DNA of 64,000 nucleotides from Owenia fusiformis (taxonomy: Eukaryota; Annelida; Polychaeta; Sabellida; Oweniidae), in assembly GCA_903813345.2 (NCBI GenBank), contig CAIIXF020000011.1, positions 20,815,754 through 20,879,753 of the forward strand, written 5' to 3'. Below the pieces are notes generated by a model that saw nothing but the letters and a program-made list of their open reading frames with translations, was not told where the DNA came from and ran no database searches. This document shows positions 24,164-50,263 of the stretch, piece by piece; the stretch's first letter is position 1; the number at the start of each line of letters is the position of its first letter. The position numbers and the translations under genes were made by a program.

Positions 24164-24529
24164 CTAATAAGAGGGATAATCTTTTTCAGGATACTTATTG
24201 CAACATAAAAATCTACATTAAACAGTCATAATATTAGACACAATACTCCAAATCCTGATTCTCCAAAACCCATCACTCCGAATACCAGTGCTCTGAAAAA
24301 CTATAGTCGCATAATCAGATCGAGAAAGAGCAAACAACGACAAAAAGAATATTCTTATTAAAGAATATATACTTCTATTTTCCACATACACATATATTTG
24401 CATTTGTCTAATGCAGGACGCGCTGTACAGGCGCATTATTTACGTTTATGACGTGAATATCGCACATAAAAACGTAGAATACAGACTTTAATTTACGTGT
24501 GTGAAAGCAGAAAACTAAAGGGTTGAGAG

Positions 24530-24586
24530 TATAGATATGATAATATCAATGTCTCAACTTGAGACGTTGATATTATCATATCTATA
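24530..24586. repeat. 57-bp near-perfect palindrome
   Basis: The left half tatagatatgataatatcaa is followed, after only about 17 bp, by its reverse complement ttgatattatcatatctata. The centre (gtctcaacttgagac) is itself palindromic, so the arms pair with one mismatch pair and essentially no loop. It lies in a non-coding stretch. It could be a collapsed MITE or a cruciform-forming site. Confidence 0.85.
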
Positions 24587-24587
24587 C

Positions 24588-25480
24588 AAGTGTAGAAAAC
24601 GTCTCATTTCACAGGATAGATTCACCAACCAAAGGATACAGACCATGTACGTGTTCTCGAAACCTGTTTTCGATTTCTCCCACAAAACGTCTTTCATATT
24701 TAACACATTTTAGTTCGGTTTCAAGTTCATTTAGTACATACGTGCATATGTGTCTGCTAAGCCATTTTTTATATGTAAAAGTTCCTGGTGTCATACAGCT
24801 ACATCAAGATGATATGTTACTTTCTCATGCAAACATGTTCGTCGAGAATACATGTTTATGAGGGTTATTTCTAATACTGAGAACTTTATCATTTGTGGAT
24901 GTAGTTAAACCTGTGTATATTGAACATTTTTGCCGAGAAAAAAACTCAAAGTGTTGGTAGGTGTTAACTTCAATCAGGATTTGATTTCATGGAATTTCCC
25001 CGTATAATCTATCTATAGACCTGTCAATAAACAAGCTTAAGGCTCAATTTGGAATTTTAGAATTTCGGGTCAGTTTAAATCTCATTGGCCTCTGTATTCA
25101 GATAACACAAGAGATAAAAGTAATATCGTACATATCTTTGCTTCATTATCAATTGATAATTCATTGCTCAAAATTTTAGACCTATAATATACAATGTGAC
25201 AGCAAACTTCAATAATTGTCGCAAGTATCCTCTGATGCAAATAGTTTTACAGACCGAGCTGGATATAACATCTCGCTGCTGAGCCAGTGTTAGGCGATTC
25301 TACCGATATGATTATTGTCACTGTCTTTGGCGATACGTTTTTTTCATCATTATATTTTAAATACGTTGTTCATTATATTTCGAATTATAGGCCGATTATT
25401 CTCTTAAATGCTCTTTCTAATATAAAGATTTCAGAAAATTATCTTTAAAATATGCAATTTCGTGTGACAAATAACTATTA
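24588..25480. other. Non-coding spacer
   Basis: No exon, RNA gene or clear repeat is recognised here. Confidence 0.35.
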
Positions 25481-25483
25481 AAG

Positions 25484-25970
25484 GCCCGGTCACACCGCCC
25501 GTACGTTGCTGGAGCGTTCCTTGAACGTTGAAAAAATTCATCAACGCTCGTAAACGTTCACCACCGTTTAACAAAAGTTGGCATCCGTTAAAGCAACGCT
25601 GTAAACGCTCGGCCAACGCGGATGTTTCTCGAGTGGCCATCCTAACGCTCCAAAAGTTTTGAGCTGCTCAAAATATTGTGAGCGTTGAAAAAGGGACAAT
25701 TTTACGCCCTGGCAAAGTTTATCACCGCTCCACCAACGCCCAGTCAAAGTTTGGCACCGCTAGACGCAAGTTCGTGGACGCTTGAATCCGCTAGATCAAC
25801 GCAGAAATCTTAAACGCTGGGACCACCGCTGCTTCGCCAGCGTTGCCCGGGCGGCGATTAAACGTTGCATAAACGTCGGTGGAGCGGTTGTTAGCGTTTT
25901 ATCAGCGTACATGGGGTTGTTGGAACGGTGTCGGACGTTGTCGCAGCGTTCCATGGCGGCGATGAACTTT
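25484..25970. repeat. AACG-rich repeat region with transposon-like left end
   Basis: It begins aaaggcccggtcacaccg, which resembles a transposon terminus. It then carries dozens of aacgct/aacgtt/agcgtt words in both orientations at irregular 8-20 bp spacing. G+C content is clearly above the neighbourhood. Open frames on both strands are by-products of this composition. No matching right terminus was found. Confidence 0.6.
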
Positions 25971-26254
25971 GCTTTGGCGTTGGTATAGAGGTGTCGGAGC
26001 TGGACCAGAATTTGGCTATAAATACGTGGAGAAATGCACCACTGTGTAGAACACTGTGGAGACACTTGTGCATTTTACATTTGATATATCTTCATGTCTG
26101 GCATTTCAATTTTTTGCATTGTAAATTCCTAAATTAAGCGCTCAAAGTTTGTGATTTTGGATTTTAAAAAGGTGAATTATGCGATTTTTGTTTTTCATTA
26201 AATGTTAATACAAATAGACTTTTACTGAGACTTTTATTCAAATATAGTATATAC

Positions 26255-26928
26255 AGGGTGATCACTAAGTTCTGGGAATTGGTCTGCCATTTCAAAGTTT
26301 TTCAACCATTTGAGTTGAAATTTTCAGCAAGTGTACATTGTATAATTCTGAATTGACAAGCAATGTTTCATATACATATCACATCTACAATTTATTTTAT
26401 TGTAATTACAAAAAAAGTAAAAGTGGTTCGCGGGTCAGCAAATTTTGACTGGTGTTAATTTGAAAATTTCCTGCCAAAACATATTCATCTTGCCTAGATG
26501 GTTGCTTCAAACTACTTGTACTGGAGGCAGAACAGTACTCTTAAAGTCATTTATTCAGAAGTATTCTTCATTGCTGAGAGGATCATTTCATTTATGATTG
26601 TTTCCATTAGCCTGGAAGCACATGCGTTGTTGACAAACTTAGTCCATAAAGATGTGTTCCAGTCCTCCCTTTGGAATCCCTTGAAGATTTGCTCAAGCCG
26701 TTGAAATCAGTCCCTTATCGGAATCAAACTTATGACCTCTCATATAATGCCTTAGCACCCAAAATATAGTAAAGCCTAATAGTGCTTCATTTTGTGAATA
26801 TTGTCTGGTGAATATGGGGCAGTAATAACTTGTGTGAACCCTAATTCTTCAAGAGTAGTATGGGGAGCTTGAGTGATGGGAAGGAGCATGGTCATAATGG
26901 AAGATAACTCCCCGCTATTTTTGGTCAT
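26255..26928 (-). pseudogene. Mariner-type transposase remnant
   Basis: The 3' terminus cagggtgatcactaagttct begins after TA near 26253. Read on the minus strand, about 26905-26780 gives FHYDHAPSHHS, then after a frameshift LEELGFTQVITAPYSPD. These correspond to the second catalytic Asp block (HxDNAPxH) and the PPYSPDL block of mariner-like DDE transposases. A C-terminal tail reads on to about 26560. The N-terminal half is absent: array 2 begins directly at 26929. It is inactive because of the frameshift and truncation. Confidence 0.75.
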
Positions 26929-29916
26929 GGTATGAGTACCGTAATCCAACACCAAATTCGAAAATTCATAACAATACTTTGCACATATGGCGTTCGTGAC
27001 CAACTATAAAACGCTTACCCCCAATAGTGTTATATATCAAAATGTACCTGTTCATATAGGGGTTCGATTGATCTACATCAAATTATAGGGAGTCAGGTTA
27101 CTTTTTGAGATATCAGCGTCCATTTATTGTGACTCGCGTTTGCTACCACTTCCTCAATTCTGATATGATGGGCAAACGCGTAATAAACATGCTCACGTCG
27201 GAACTATTTTTGACCTACATCGCTATTTTTGTAATTCAAATGAAAGTTGAACTCCTCCTCTTTATTTTGATACCAAATAGTGGCATACTAGGTACCCTAG
27301 AAGCCAACTATGGCGTTATTTAGAACAATACCACAAGTTTTTAAATGGACTATATAGGGGTCATACCTTTTGGCGGATGGATATGGAACCTCATACCTTA
27401 ATGTGTTATGACATCACACTGATTTTTGTCTCTGCAACATTTTTTGGTAGAAAATATCATTTCTAGTTCAAGAATGCATAAAAACGTCGGAACTGGCTGA
27501 ATATGTGAAAAATTTATCCATTTAGGATAGAAAGGGTTAATATGCCCTACCCCAAATACGTCTAAATATGCTGGTCTAACTTTGCCACTGTGACGTCACA
27601 AATCTAACCTGACTATCTCTGAGTTTATTGAAGAAAATGATACGTCTGACAAACAGCTTTCATTCCCTATATGGCACACCTTCTACTAAGAGTTGCATCA
27701 TTGACTAAATCTAAGACAAAGGCCCTGTGTCCCGAGGATTTTGACTGAAATTTGGCCATTTTCGCACAAATCTAACTAAATTGCAGTTTCCCTCACACCT
27801 GTATTTTGAAATAAATATTGCTACAATGTAGCAATTTAAAAATCACACATGCTTACGGTTTCTGTCGACCCGACACGTGTATCTAGCCTGTACAAATGAA
27901 AAATCGCTACATTGTAGCAATTTCACTGAGATATGGGTCCTGAAAATCATGTAATTTTAGCAAAAAATGAAGAAATAACCTGCAATTTTGACGGAATTTC
28001 AGAGGGCTTTCTTTCATTCCAGACCCTCCACGGGCCTCTTATGACCATTCTTATACTCACAGAATGGTTGAAAGTGATTTCAAATCATTGTTTGCCCTAC
28101 GCAGAACGAAAAAATCGATTCTGTTCTCAAATTCTGCTAGAATATTGGTCTCTGGCCAACTAGCAGACAATTTTAAGCCTCATATTAAGGTATGAGTACC
28201 GTAATCCAACACCAAATTCGAAAATTCATAACAATACTTTGCACATATGGCGTTCGTGACCAACTATAAAACGCTTACCCCCCATAGTGTTATATATCAA
28301 AATGTACCTGTTCATATAGGGGTTCGATTGATCTACATCAAATTATAGGGAGTCAGGTTACTTTTTGAGATATCAGCGTCCATTTATTGTGACTCGCGTT
28401 TGCTACCACTTCCTCAATTCTGATATGATGGGCAAACGCGTAGTAAACATGCTCACGTCGGAACTATTTTTGACCTACATCGCTATTTTCGTAATTCAAA
28501 TGAAAGTTGAACTCCTCCTCTTTATTTTGATACCAAATAGTGGCATACTAGGTACCCTAGAAGCCAACTATGGCGTTATTTAGAACAAAACCACAAGTTT
28601 TTAAATGGACTATATAGGGGTCATACCTTTTGGCGGATGGATATGGAACCTCATACCTTAATTAATGTGTTATGACATCACACTGATTTTTGTCTCTGCA
28701 ACTTTTTTTGGCAGAAAATATCATTTCTAGTTCAAAAATGCATAAAAACGTCGGAACTGGCTGAATATGTGAAAAATTTATCCATTTAGGCTAGAAAGGG
28801 TTAATTTGCCCTACCCCAAATACGTCTAAATATGCTGGTCTAACTTTGCCACTGTGACGTCACAAATCTAACCTGACTATCTCTGAGTTTATTGAAGAAA
28901 ATGATACGTCTGACAAACAGCTTTCATTCCCTATATGGCACACCTTCTACTAAGAGTTGCATCATTGACTAAATCTAAGACAAAGGCCCTGTGTCCCGGG
29001 GATTTTGACTGAAATTTGGCCATTTTCGCCCAAATCTAACTAAATTGCAGTTTCCCTCACACCTGTATTTTGAAATAAATATTGCTACAATGTAGCAATT
29101 TAAAAATCACATAATTATGCTTACTGTTTCTGTCGACCTGACACGTGTATCTAGCCTGTAAAAATGAAAAATCGCTACATTGTAGCAATTTCACTGAGAT
29201 ATGGGCCCTGAAAATCATGTAATTTTAGCAAAAAATGAAGAAATAACCTGCAATTTTGACGGAATTTCAGAGGGCTTTCTTTCATTCCAGACCCTCCACG
29301 GGCCTCTTATGACCATTCTTATACTCACAGAATGGTTGAAAGTGATTTCAAATCATTGTTTGCCCTACGCAGAACGAAAAAATCGATTCTGTTCTCAAAT
29401 TCTGCTAGAATATTGGTCTCTGGCCAACTAGCAGACAATTTTAAGCCTCATATTAAGGTATGAGTACCGTAATCCAACACCAAATTCGAAAATTCATAAC
29501 AATACTTTGCACATATGGCGTTCGTGACCAACTATAAAACGCTTACCCCCCATAGTGTTATATATCAAAATGTACCTGTTCATATAGGGGTTCGATTGAT
29601 CTACATCAAATTATAGGGAGTCAGGTTACTTTTTGAGATATCAGCGTCCATTTATTGTGACTCGCGTTTGCTACCACTTCCTCAATTCTGATATGATGGG
29701 CAAACGCGTAGTAAACATGCTCACGTCGGAACTATTTTTGACCTACATCGCTATTTTCGTAATTCAAATGAAAGTTGAACTCCTCCTCTTTATTTTGATA
29801 CCAAATAGTGGCATACTAGGTACCCTAGAAGCCAACTATGGCGTTATTTAGAACAAAACCACAAGTTTTTAAATGGACTATATACCTTTTGGCGGATGGA
29901 TATGGAACCTCATACC
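26929..29916. repeat. Tandem array A-B-A-B-A, 1.26-kb period (array 2)
   Basis: The same units as array 1 are in the same order and orientation: A at 26929-27397, 28189-28657 and 29457-29916; B between them. Within this array the copies share diagnostic differences from array 1 (for example tacatcaaatta for tacatcgaatta), so each array has been homogenised. The last A has a 9-bp deletion. Internal A units keep TTAA flanks, one as ttaattaa. The outer flanks (gtcat left, ttggt right) are not TTAA. The left edge abuts a mariner remnant. No coding function is credible. Confidence 0.9.
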
Positions 29917-30470
29917 TTGGTTGATAGAACAGAATACGATAAAAAGCCGAACGAGAAATACATCAAATTTGCGAACGATGTACTTTCCGTTTGTAACGCT
30001 CGCCCTTGTTGAAAGGGACTAAAATTTTTGTCCCGAGGTCTAACAAATCGCCGGAAGAGTGGAGTTTTAGTCAATTTACCGATAATTCGCAAACTTTAGT
30101 CAGAGGAAGAAAATATGGAATTTTATAACTCTGAGAGGAATAATACATGGAAAGTTCCAATTTTGAGAGGAAATTGACATGGAAAAAATGCTCAAAAAGG
30201 GGGTCTTTGGCGCGGCACATAGGTATTAAGAGGTATATTGGAATGAACCCCCCGGGACAGAACGTCAGACTTTTGTCAGCAATAACCCATGGCAAAATTA
30301 CAACGTCGGAGAAACGTTTTCTTTACATCATATTTCCACTCTCACTCTCAATTACCACGTTAAGTTCATCTGTGTGAGCCAACATATGCCTGTGCCTCCA
30401 CCGATCAGTATTTAAAGTTACCACAACTCGAGGCATACATGTATATTCGTTATATATTTAACATTTACTT
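29917..30470. other. Non-coding spacer between array 2 and the minisatellite
   Basis: No gene is supported. Short open frames exist on both strands but without splice or domain evidence. Confidence 0.3.
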
Positions 30471-30479
30471 CACGTCACA

Positions 30480-32575
30480 AATAAAACGAATTTGTTGAGA
30501 CCACAACGTCTTTGTCACGTTCTTTTTTCACATACATGTATATGTATTTTTCACGTTTAAACCGCGTTTCGTCAACGTCAAAATTAACTGTTTCGACAAC
30601 GTTGCAAATAAACCAATTTCGTGTAACGTTTCCTGCACTTACAAATATTTTTTTACATTTCAATTGAAAACACGTTTCGACAACGTTGAAATTAACCGTT
30701 TGCACTACGTTGAAAATGAACCATTTTGGTCAGAAAATGACGTCTTTGTAACGTGTGTTACAATTACAAATATATTTCACATTCAAACCATGTTTTGACA
30801 ACGTTACAATTAGCCATTTTCACTACGTGGCAAATGAACCAATTTGGTGGGAAAACAAAGACTTTGTAACGTTTCCTAGACTTACAATTATCTTTCACAT
30901 TTAAAACACGTTACGACAACGTCAAATTTTACTGTTTATATTACGTAGCAAATGTAACAATTTGGTGAGAACTGCAACGTCTTTGTAACGTTTTCTACAC
31001 TTACAAATATCTTTCACATTTAAAACACGTACGTTACGACAACGTCAAATTTTACCGTTTACATTACGTAGCAAATGTACCAAATTTGGTGAGAACGCAA
31101 CGTCTTTGTAACGTTTTTTACACTTACAAATATCTTTCACAATTAGAACACGTTACGACGACATCAAATTTTACCGTTTATATTACGTAGCAAATGAAAC
31201 AATTTGGTGAGAAGTGCAACGTCTTTGTAACGTTTTCTACACTTACAAATATCTTTCACATTTAAAACACGTTACGACAACGTCAAATTTTACCGTTTAC
31301 ATTACGTAGCAAATGTACCAAATTTGGTGAGAACACAACGTCTTTGTAACGTTTTTTACACTTACAAATATCTTTCACATTTAGAACACGTTACGACAAC
31401 ATCAAATTTTACCGTTTATATTACGTAGCAAATGAAACAATTTGGTGAGAAGTGCAACGTCTTTGTAACGTTTTCTACACTTACAAATATCTTTCACGTT
31501 TAAAACACGTTACGACAACGTCAAATTTTACCGTTTACATTACGTAGCAAATGTACCAAATTTAGTGAGAACACAACGTCTTTGTAACGTTTTCTACACT
31601 TACAAATATCTTTCACATTTAAAACACGTTACGACAACGTCAAATTTTACCGTTTATATTACGTAGCAAATGAAACAATTTGGTGAGAACTGCAACGTCT
31701 TTGTAATGTTTCCTGCACTTACAAATATTTTACACATTTAAAAAACGTTACAACGTTAAATTTTACCGTTTATATTACGTAGCAAATGAAACAATTTGGT
31801 GAGAAGTGCAACGTCTTTGTAACGTTTTTTACACTTACAAATATCTTTCACGTTTAAAACACGTTACGACAACGTCAAATTTACCGTTTACATTACGTAG
31901 CAAATGTACCAAATTTGGTGAGAACACAGCGTCTTTGTAACGTTTTCTACACTTACAAATATCTTTCACATTTAAAACACGTTACGACAACGTCAAATTT
32001 TACCGTTTATATTACGTAGCAAATGAAACAATTTGGTGAGAAGTGCAACGTCTTTGTAACGTTCTCTGCACTTACAAATATCTTTCACGTTTAAAACACG
32101 TTACGACAACGTCAAATTTTACCGTTTACATTACGTAGCAAATGTACCAAATTTGGTGAGAGCACAACGTCTTTGTAACGTTTTCTACACTTACAAATAT
32201 CTTGCACATTTAAAACACGTTACGACAACGTCAAATTTTACCGTTTATATTACGTAGCAAATGAAACAATTTGGTGAGAACTGCAACGTCTTTGTAATGT
32301 TTCCTACACTTACAAATATTTAACACATTTAAAAAACGTTACGACGACGTTAAATTTTACCGTTTATATTACGTTGCAAATGAACCAAACTGGTAAAAAT
32401 TCAACGTCATTGTTACGTTTTTCACACCAGCACAAATTTCGAACTTTACTAACACATTACTACAACGTCATTTTTTAACCATCCACCGACGTTTTGCTGA
32501 ATGTCACAATTTTACGTTGCTTTGACGTTTATATAACGGAAATATACAACGTCTCCAGTGAACTTATATACCACA
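30480..32575. repeat. 119-bp minisatellite with alternating unit types
   Basis: About 17 units contain acgttacgacaacgtcaaat, accgttta, ttacgtagcaaatg and caacgtctttgtaacg. The outer units are more diverged. In the centre (30945-32300) two unit types mostly alternate: one with tttatattacg..gaaacaattt and gaagtg/gaactg, the other with tttacattacg..gtaccaaattt and gaacac. This gives a dimer of about 239 bp. One dimer register slip occurs near 31660-31800, where two of the first type are adjacent. The right edge ends tgacgtcactgtttgctggg. No coding frame is seen. Confidence 0.9.
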
Positions 32576-32619
32576 TATGAGTGACGTTACATTGACGTCA
32601 CTGTTTGCTGGGTACTCTC

Positions 32620-32800
32620 ATCACACCCCACACATTGGGGCGGCACCTTTTCACATCCTCTTGAACTCAATCCAGAACATTTCAATAGAGTTGAGTTCAT
32701 ACACCCTTGGAGGGAGTTGACCTCTTGTATTTGATGTTTAGTCAGTTGGTGCATTACATCAGGATTGTAAAGGTGGCAGCATGACCTTATAGGCATATGA
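32620..32800 (-). pseudogene. Mariner/Tc1 transposase C-terminal fragment
   Basis: Minus-strand translation of about 32720-32640 reads SPRVYELNSIEMFWIEFKRM followed by a stop. This matches the SPDLNPIEmfW..fKR block at the third catalytic acid of Tc1/mariner-like DDE transposases. Neighbouring sequence is frameshifted. It is a fossil with no terminal repeats found. Confidence 0.6.
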
Positions 32801-33220
32801 CAATCTTTAAATATTAACTCTCAACTGAACATTCACGAAATATGATGCCATTTTGAACAAATATGACACAAAATGGTAAATTATGTATTTGCGTCACTCA
32901 GTTATGAATGCCTATAATATCCACAAATTAAGAGATGTTCCTCAATATTTTTTTGTATGTCAGAATTTCACTTAAGTTTTCAAATATGTAATCAGATTTT
33001 GATAATACTGAAAACAAAAAAGTTATTAAAGAAAAAGTGACAATGCTGTCCGGGCTGCTATGTTAAACGGTGTAAAGCGCAATGACTGAAGTGTTTGTTA
33101 TTTAATGAATGGAATTCTAGTATGCACCGATATTCAACCAAACTTTTGGCAAAATTTCCTTGGTTTTAAACCTTGTATATAGATGGATATAGTGTAGGTT
33201 ATGTACTATATGTTTGTTAT

Positions 33221-33911
33221 ATCGGGTGTCCCAAAAATGACAAGTATTTTCTCCGCAAACGATAACTCTGATTCGTTGAAATTTCTATAAAGTAGCCTGG
33301 GAGTATCATTAGTTTAGTCCTACAACTATGAAAGAATATGGCTACAGATTATTTGAGTTGTAACAAATTCAAAAATGCATGTCATAAATCCAATATCAGA
33401 ACTGCGCAATGAGACCTTCATATAGTTTGTGACAGCTATCAGGTAATGGCATCTGTCAATCAGTTTTAGTCTCAAAAAGCCTGTCTGTGTGACAGGTCTA
33501 TTGATTTTTTCATGTTCTCTGTTTCCGACATCCATTCTGTTCAGATTTCAGTTTGGAAGGATTAACGATGCCTTTCAGTTAAAGCGATCGCGATAGGCTA
33601 AGTGTTTCAAGGTGAACGTGTGGGATGGATGATGAGTAAAGGCATAAAGGCAATGGTTGGAGTCATGTACAAGTAAGTGTAAATATATAGACTTATGAAC
33701 AAAAATCTACATTCAATATGCATTATGAACGGGATTATTATGTCATGAGAGGCGATACTCACATAATATATTAGTGGGATCTTTTATGCACCTGCTAATG
33801 ATATTCTATGGTTCCTCAATAAAAATGTTCAAAGAATTCGGCTTATCTACATTGCTGAGAAAAAACTTGTCAAAAAGTGGATAATTGTTTTGTTTTTTGG
33901 GCACCCGATAT
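33221..33911. mobile_element. Non-autonomous mariner-like element
   Basis: The left end atcgggtgtcccaaaaatga, followed by caagtattttctc, is matched in reverse complement by the right end (gagaaaaaacttgtc, then ttttttgggcacccgatat). Length is about 690 bp with TA-rich flanks. No intact transposase is seen. Confidence 0.7.
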
Positions 33912-33978
33912 ATTCTCACAGATATAGATCGGTATATATTTGTGTTGAGAGAAGAACTCCCATTTTGCCCATATTGTC

Positions 33979-34048
33979 ATATATTATTTTATATTATATT
34001 ATGTTATGTTATATTATATTATATTATATTATATTATATTATATTATA
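33979..34048. repeat. ATATT pentanucleotide microsatellite
   Basis: A run of tatta/atatt units, with two gttat variants near the start, covers about 70 bp. Confidence 0.9.
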
Positions 34049-34682
34049 CAGAGTGAGCAAATAAAAATGAGACTATCACATATATCCTATTCTATAACGG
34101 ATTATAAACTTTGAACATTCCTGTACATGTATGTGAAATTTCAAATCAAACAATGCGAGTTTCCATTATTCTTTGAACAAGAAATGTGACGCATTACTTT
34201 TATTTCTCCTTATTTTTCATCATTTTACACATATCTTGCAAAAATCATTGTTATTTGTAGCCTAGACTATCTCCTATATTTCAAGAATATAATTGTAACA
34301 ACAGTGTTATTTTTATCATAGAAACTGACGTTTAAGGGGAATCTTGCATGGATTGTTTAAAATAAACTGAAATCACGGTTTCTGTGCAAAATTGGAACTT
34401 CATTATGACGATAAGTTGTTGGATATCGAAACAAATTGAGGTTAGAATGACTCATGAATGGTAGAAAATGTTTCAGGGAGGCAACGTAATGTAGATTAAT
34501 GCCTTTTCTGAGATTTAGTTATTATCACAGACAGAGATAGACATATTCGACATACCCATTTTCATGAATTTCTTCATATTTAGATTGTAAAATCTGTTTT
34601 TGTGAATTGAATTTTGACATTACAAACAGAGAGTGTCAAAATATTTCTACAACATTCTAGATAAGGCACATACTATTTTACT

Positions 34683-34907
34683 TTATTATGCACCTCATTA
34701 AAATACTCAGATCTGATTGGTTAAGGGCTGCAGGGTATATTGCCATACGTTGCAGCAAGATCTCGTTCTATCCAGTATTGAAGCAACGAGATATTCAACC
34801 ATCCCGTATGCCAGGAAACCTATCCTCGAAAAAAATACTAGGCTCGGCTTCTGTTTAGTAGACCCGGTCTTTAAAATAAAATATTTCTCAAGGGAGGTGC
34901 ATAATAA
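34683..34907. repeat. Inverted-repeat element with ttattatgcacctc ends
   Basis: The left ttattatgcacctc (34683-34696) and right gaggtgcataataa (34894-34907) are exact reverse complements. An internal word (tatgccaggaaacctatcct, then cgaaaaaaatactaggc) recurs with changes at 34935-34975, so a second fragment lies next to it. Confidence 0.65.
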
Positions 34908-35279
34908 AATAAATACTGGATGACCATGAGGTGGATATGCCAGAATACCTATCCGAGGAAAAAAATACTAGGCGAGGCGAAGTTAAATCGATTTGCCATC
35001 TTTTGGTATATAACACCTGGTTTTAGATGTGATCCTGAACACTTCAAAAATGATACAAAGTGTATCAAAGTGTATTTTTTGGATAATATAAGTGACGCTT
35101 TTGGGAACTATTTTTTACCTTTCCTGCAGTGTTCTGTTATATCTTTTCAGAGAACTGACATTCTTCTTTCGCGTATTTATGTTTATCCCATACTTGGACG
35201 TGTTACAGGTACATAAAGCAGGGGTTTAAAAACTTATATTTTCATCAGCGGGTAGATATAGCTTTACGTCCCGCTCCGA

Positions 35280-35306
35280 GCGGGCAGATATAGTATATCT
35301 GCCCGC
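35280..35306. repeat. 27-bp palindrome
   Basis: gcgggcagatata is followed directly by gtatatctgcccgc, an almost perfect hairpin. An outer partial copy (gcgggtagatata) precedes it at 35248. Confidence 0.8.
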
Positions 35307-35616
35307 TACGTCATAATCGCCGTTCGCATATTAGTTCATTTTTGTAAAGTTCGAATAATGAAGAGAAACGCAGACAATCGCGATCTGTTTTAAAGAATGG
35401 AAGGAGCATACGTATCTCTGTTAATCATCAAAGATTCGAGAAAATAAATTTGGATGCACATCTGAAAGAACAGGAAAATCCGGCCACGGCCATGAAAACA
35501 AAACTTGACATGTATCTTCTAGAATAATTCCACGGTTGGTTGGAAGTTTTTTGAACTGTGACCAATTGAACAATGTGACCAAGATTGGTATAGGATAAAC
35601 AGATCACCCTATAGTC

Positions 35617-35725
35617 GGTTCAGGATACTGGGATTATCACTTGGCCTATATATCTAACCTCGAGACCTACGGCCCTCGGCCAGATATATTATATTTGCCT
35701 CGGGATAATCCCAATATCCTGAACC
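35617..35725. repeat. Hairpin element upstream of CYP4
   Basis: ggttcaggatactgggatta at left is matched by taatcccaatatcctgaacc at right. Inner words cctcgag/ctcgg and gcctatatat/agatatatta extend the pairing. It lies about 160 bp upstream of the CYP4 TATA box. Confidence 0.75.
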
Positions 35726-35886
35726 TCATATAGGATAATCTCTATTTACATGATTACAATAGTGAGCCCGTAAATCATATATTGGATAAACAAAAATGAG
35801 AGAAAGAACCGATCGGCGTAAATAATAAATGCTCAAAATATGCTAAAAACCATGTGCTTTCTGTTATAACCTTCACCTTAAGTACC

Positions 35887-35894
35887 TATATAAA
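35887..35894 (+). promoter_or_regulatory. TATA box of the CYP4 gene
   Basis: tatataaa, followed by gg, lies 87-94 bp upstream of the CYP4 ATG at 35981. Transcription would be expected to start about 30 bp downstream, leaving a short 5' UTR. Confidence 0.65.
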
Positions 35895-35980
35895 GGCAGA
35901 GTGTTGTTTTATTGCATGTGAATCAAAGTCCAATAGATCAACAATTGTAACACATATACACATTCTCAAATAAAGTAAAA

Positions 35981-49624
<13,644 letters not shown>

Positions 49625-50263
49625 CTGACTTTGTTGTGTTGAGAAATGATTAGCTGACAGTTTGATGTAAAAAAACGATGGGGCTCTATTATCAACCTCA
49701 ATGACTTAATTAAATACCTTCTTTGAAAGAACAGTATGACAAGAGCATAATGTAAAATTTCAACTGAAAAATTAGATCAAGTTGGAGTCCAAGTTCACAG
49801 TGGATGGTATAACTCATCAAGCACTATATCACTTTTTTAAAGCTTATTGTTACAGCCTTATGTTTTTAATTTGCTTCTGTTAGTTAGGATTATATCTTTG
49901 ACCATTTATGAATTTTTGTGCACCATACAAGGTTACAGAACTTCATTTATGAACGATTTCAGCAGGGGTCTATTTTACGAAAGTTAAATATTTTTCGGGA
50001 TAGTTCTTAGATGAAAAACTAGTACATTGTTACGATTAAATTACATCATTAAGGTGTATAAATTATGAAAACAGGCTTCATCCTGATGTCTACAATTTGA
50101 TTCGTATCACGCCATATCACAAATGGGGGGGGGCATTGACCTCCACTTGGGGATCTTTATTACTTATAAGATTTTTAAACAGGCACTGAATAGGTGTAGA
50201 CTTTTATAGATACGTTGATAGCAAGAAGATTTATACAATTAAAACTGTAAAATGAGAGAAAAT
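49625..50263. other. 3' flank of CYP4
   Basis: No coding exon is seen and no clear polyadenylation hexamer could be chosen with confidence. Confidence 0.35.

Noticed and set aside
30480-32575. CRISPR-like regular repeat array
   Set aside because: Repeats run head-to-tail without unique spacers, the period is 119 bp, and the genome is an animal's.
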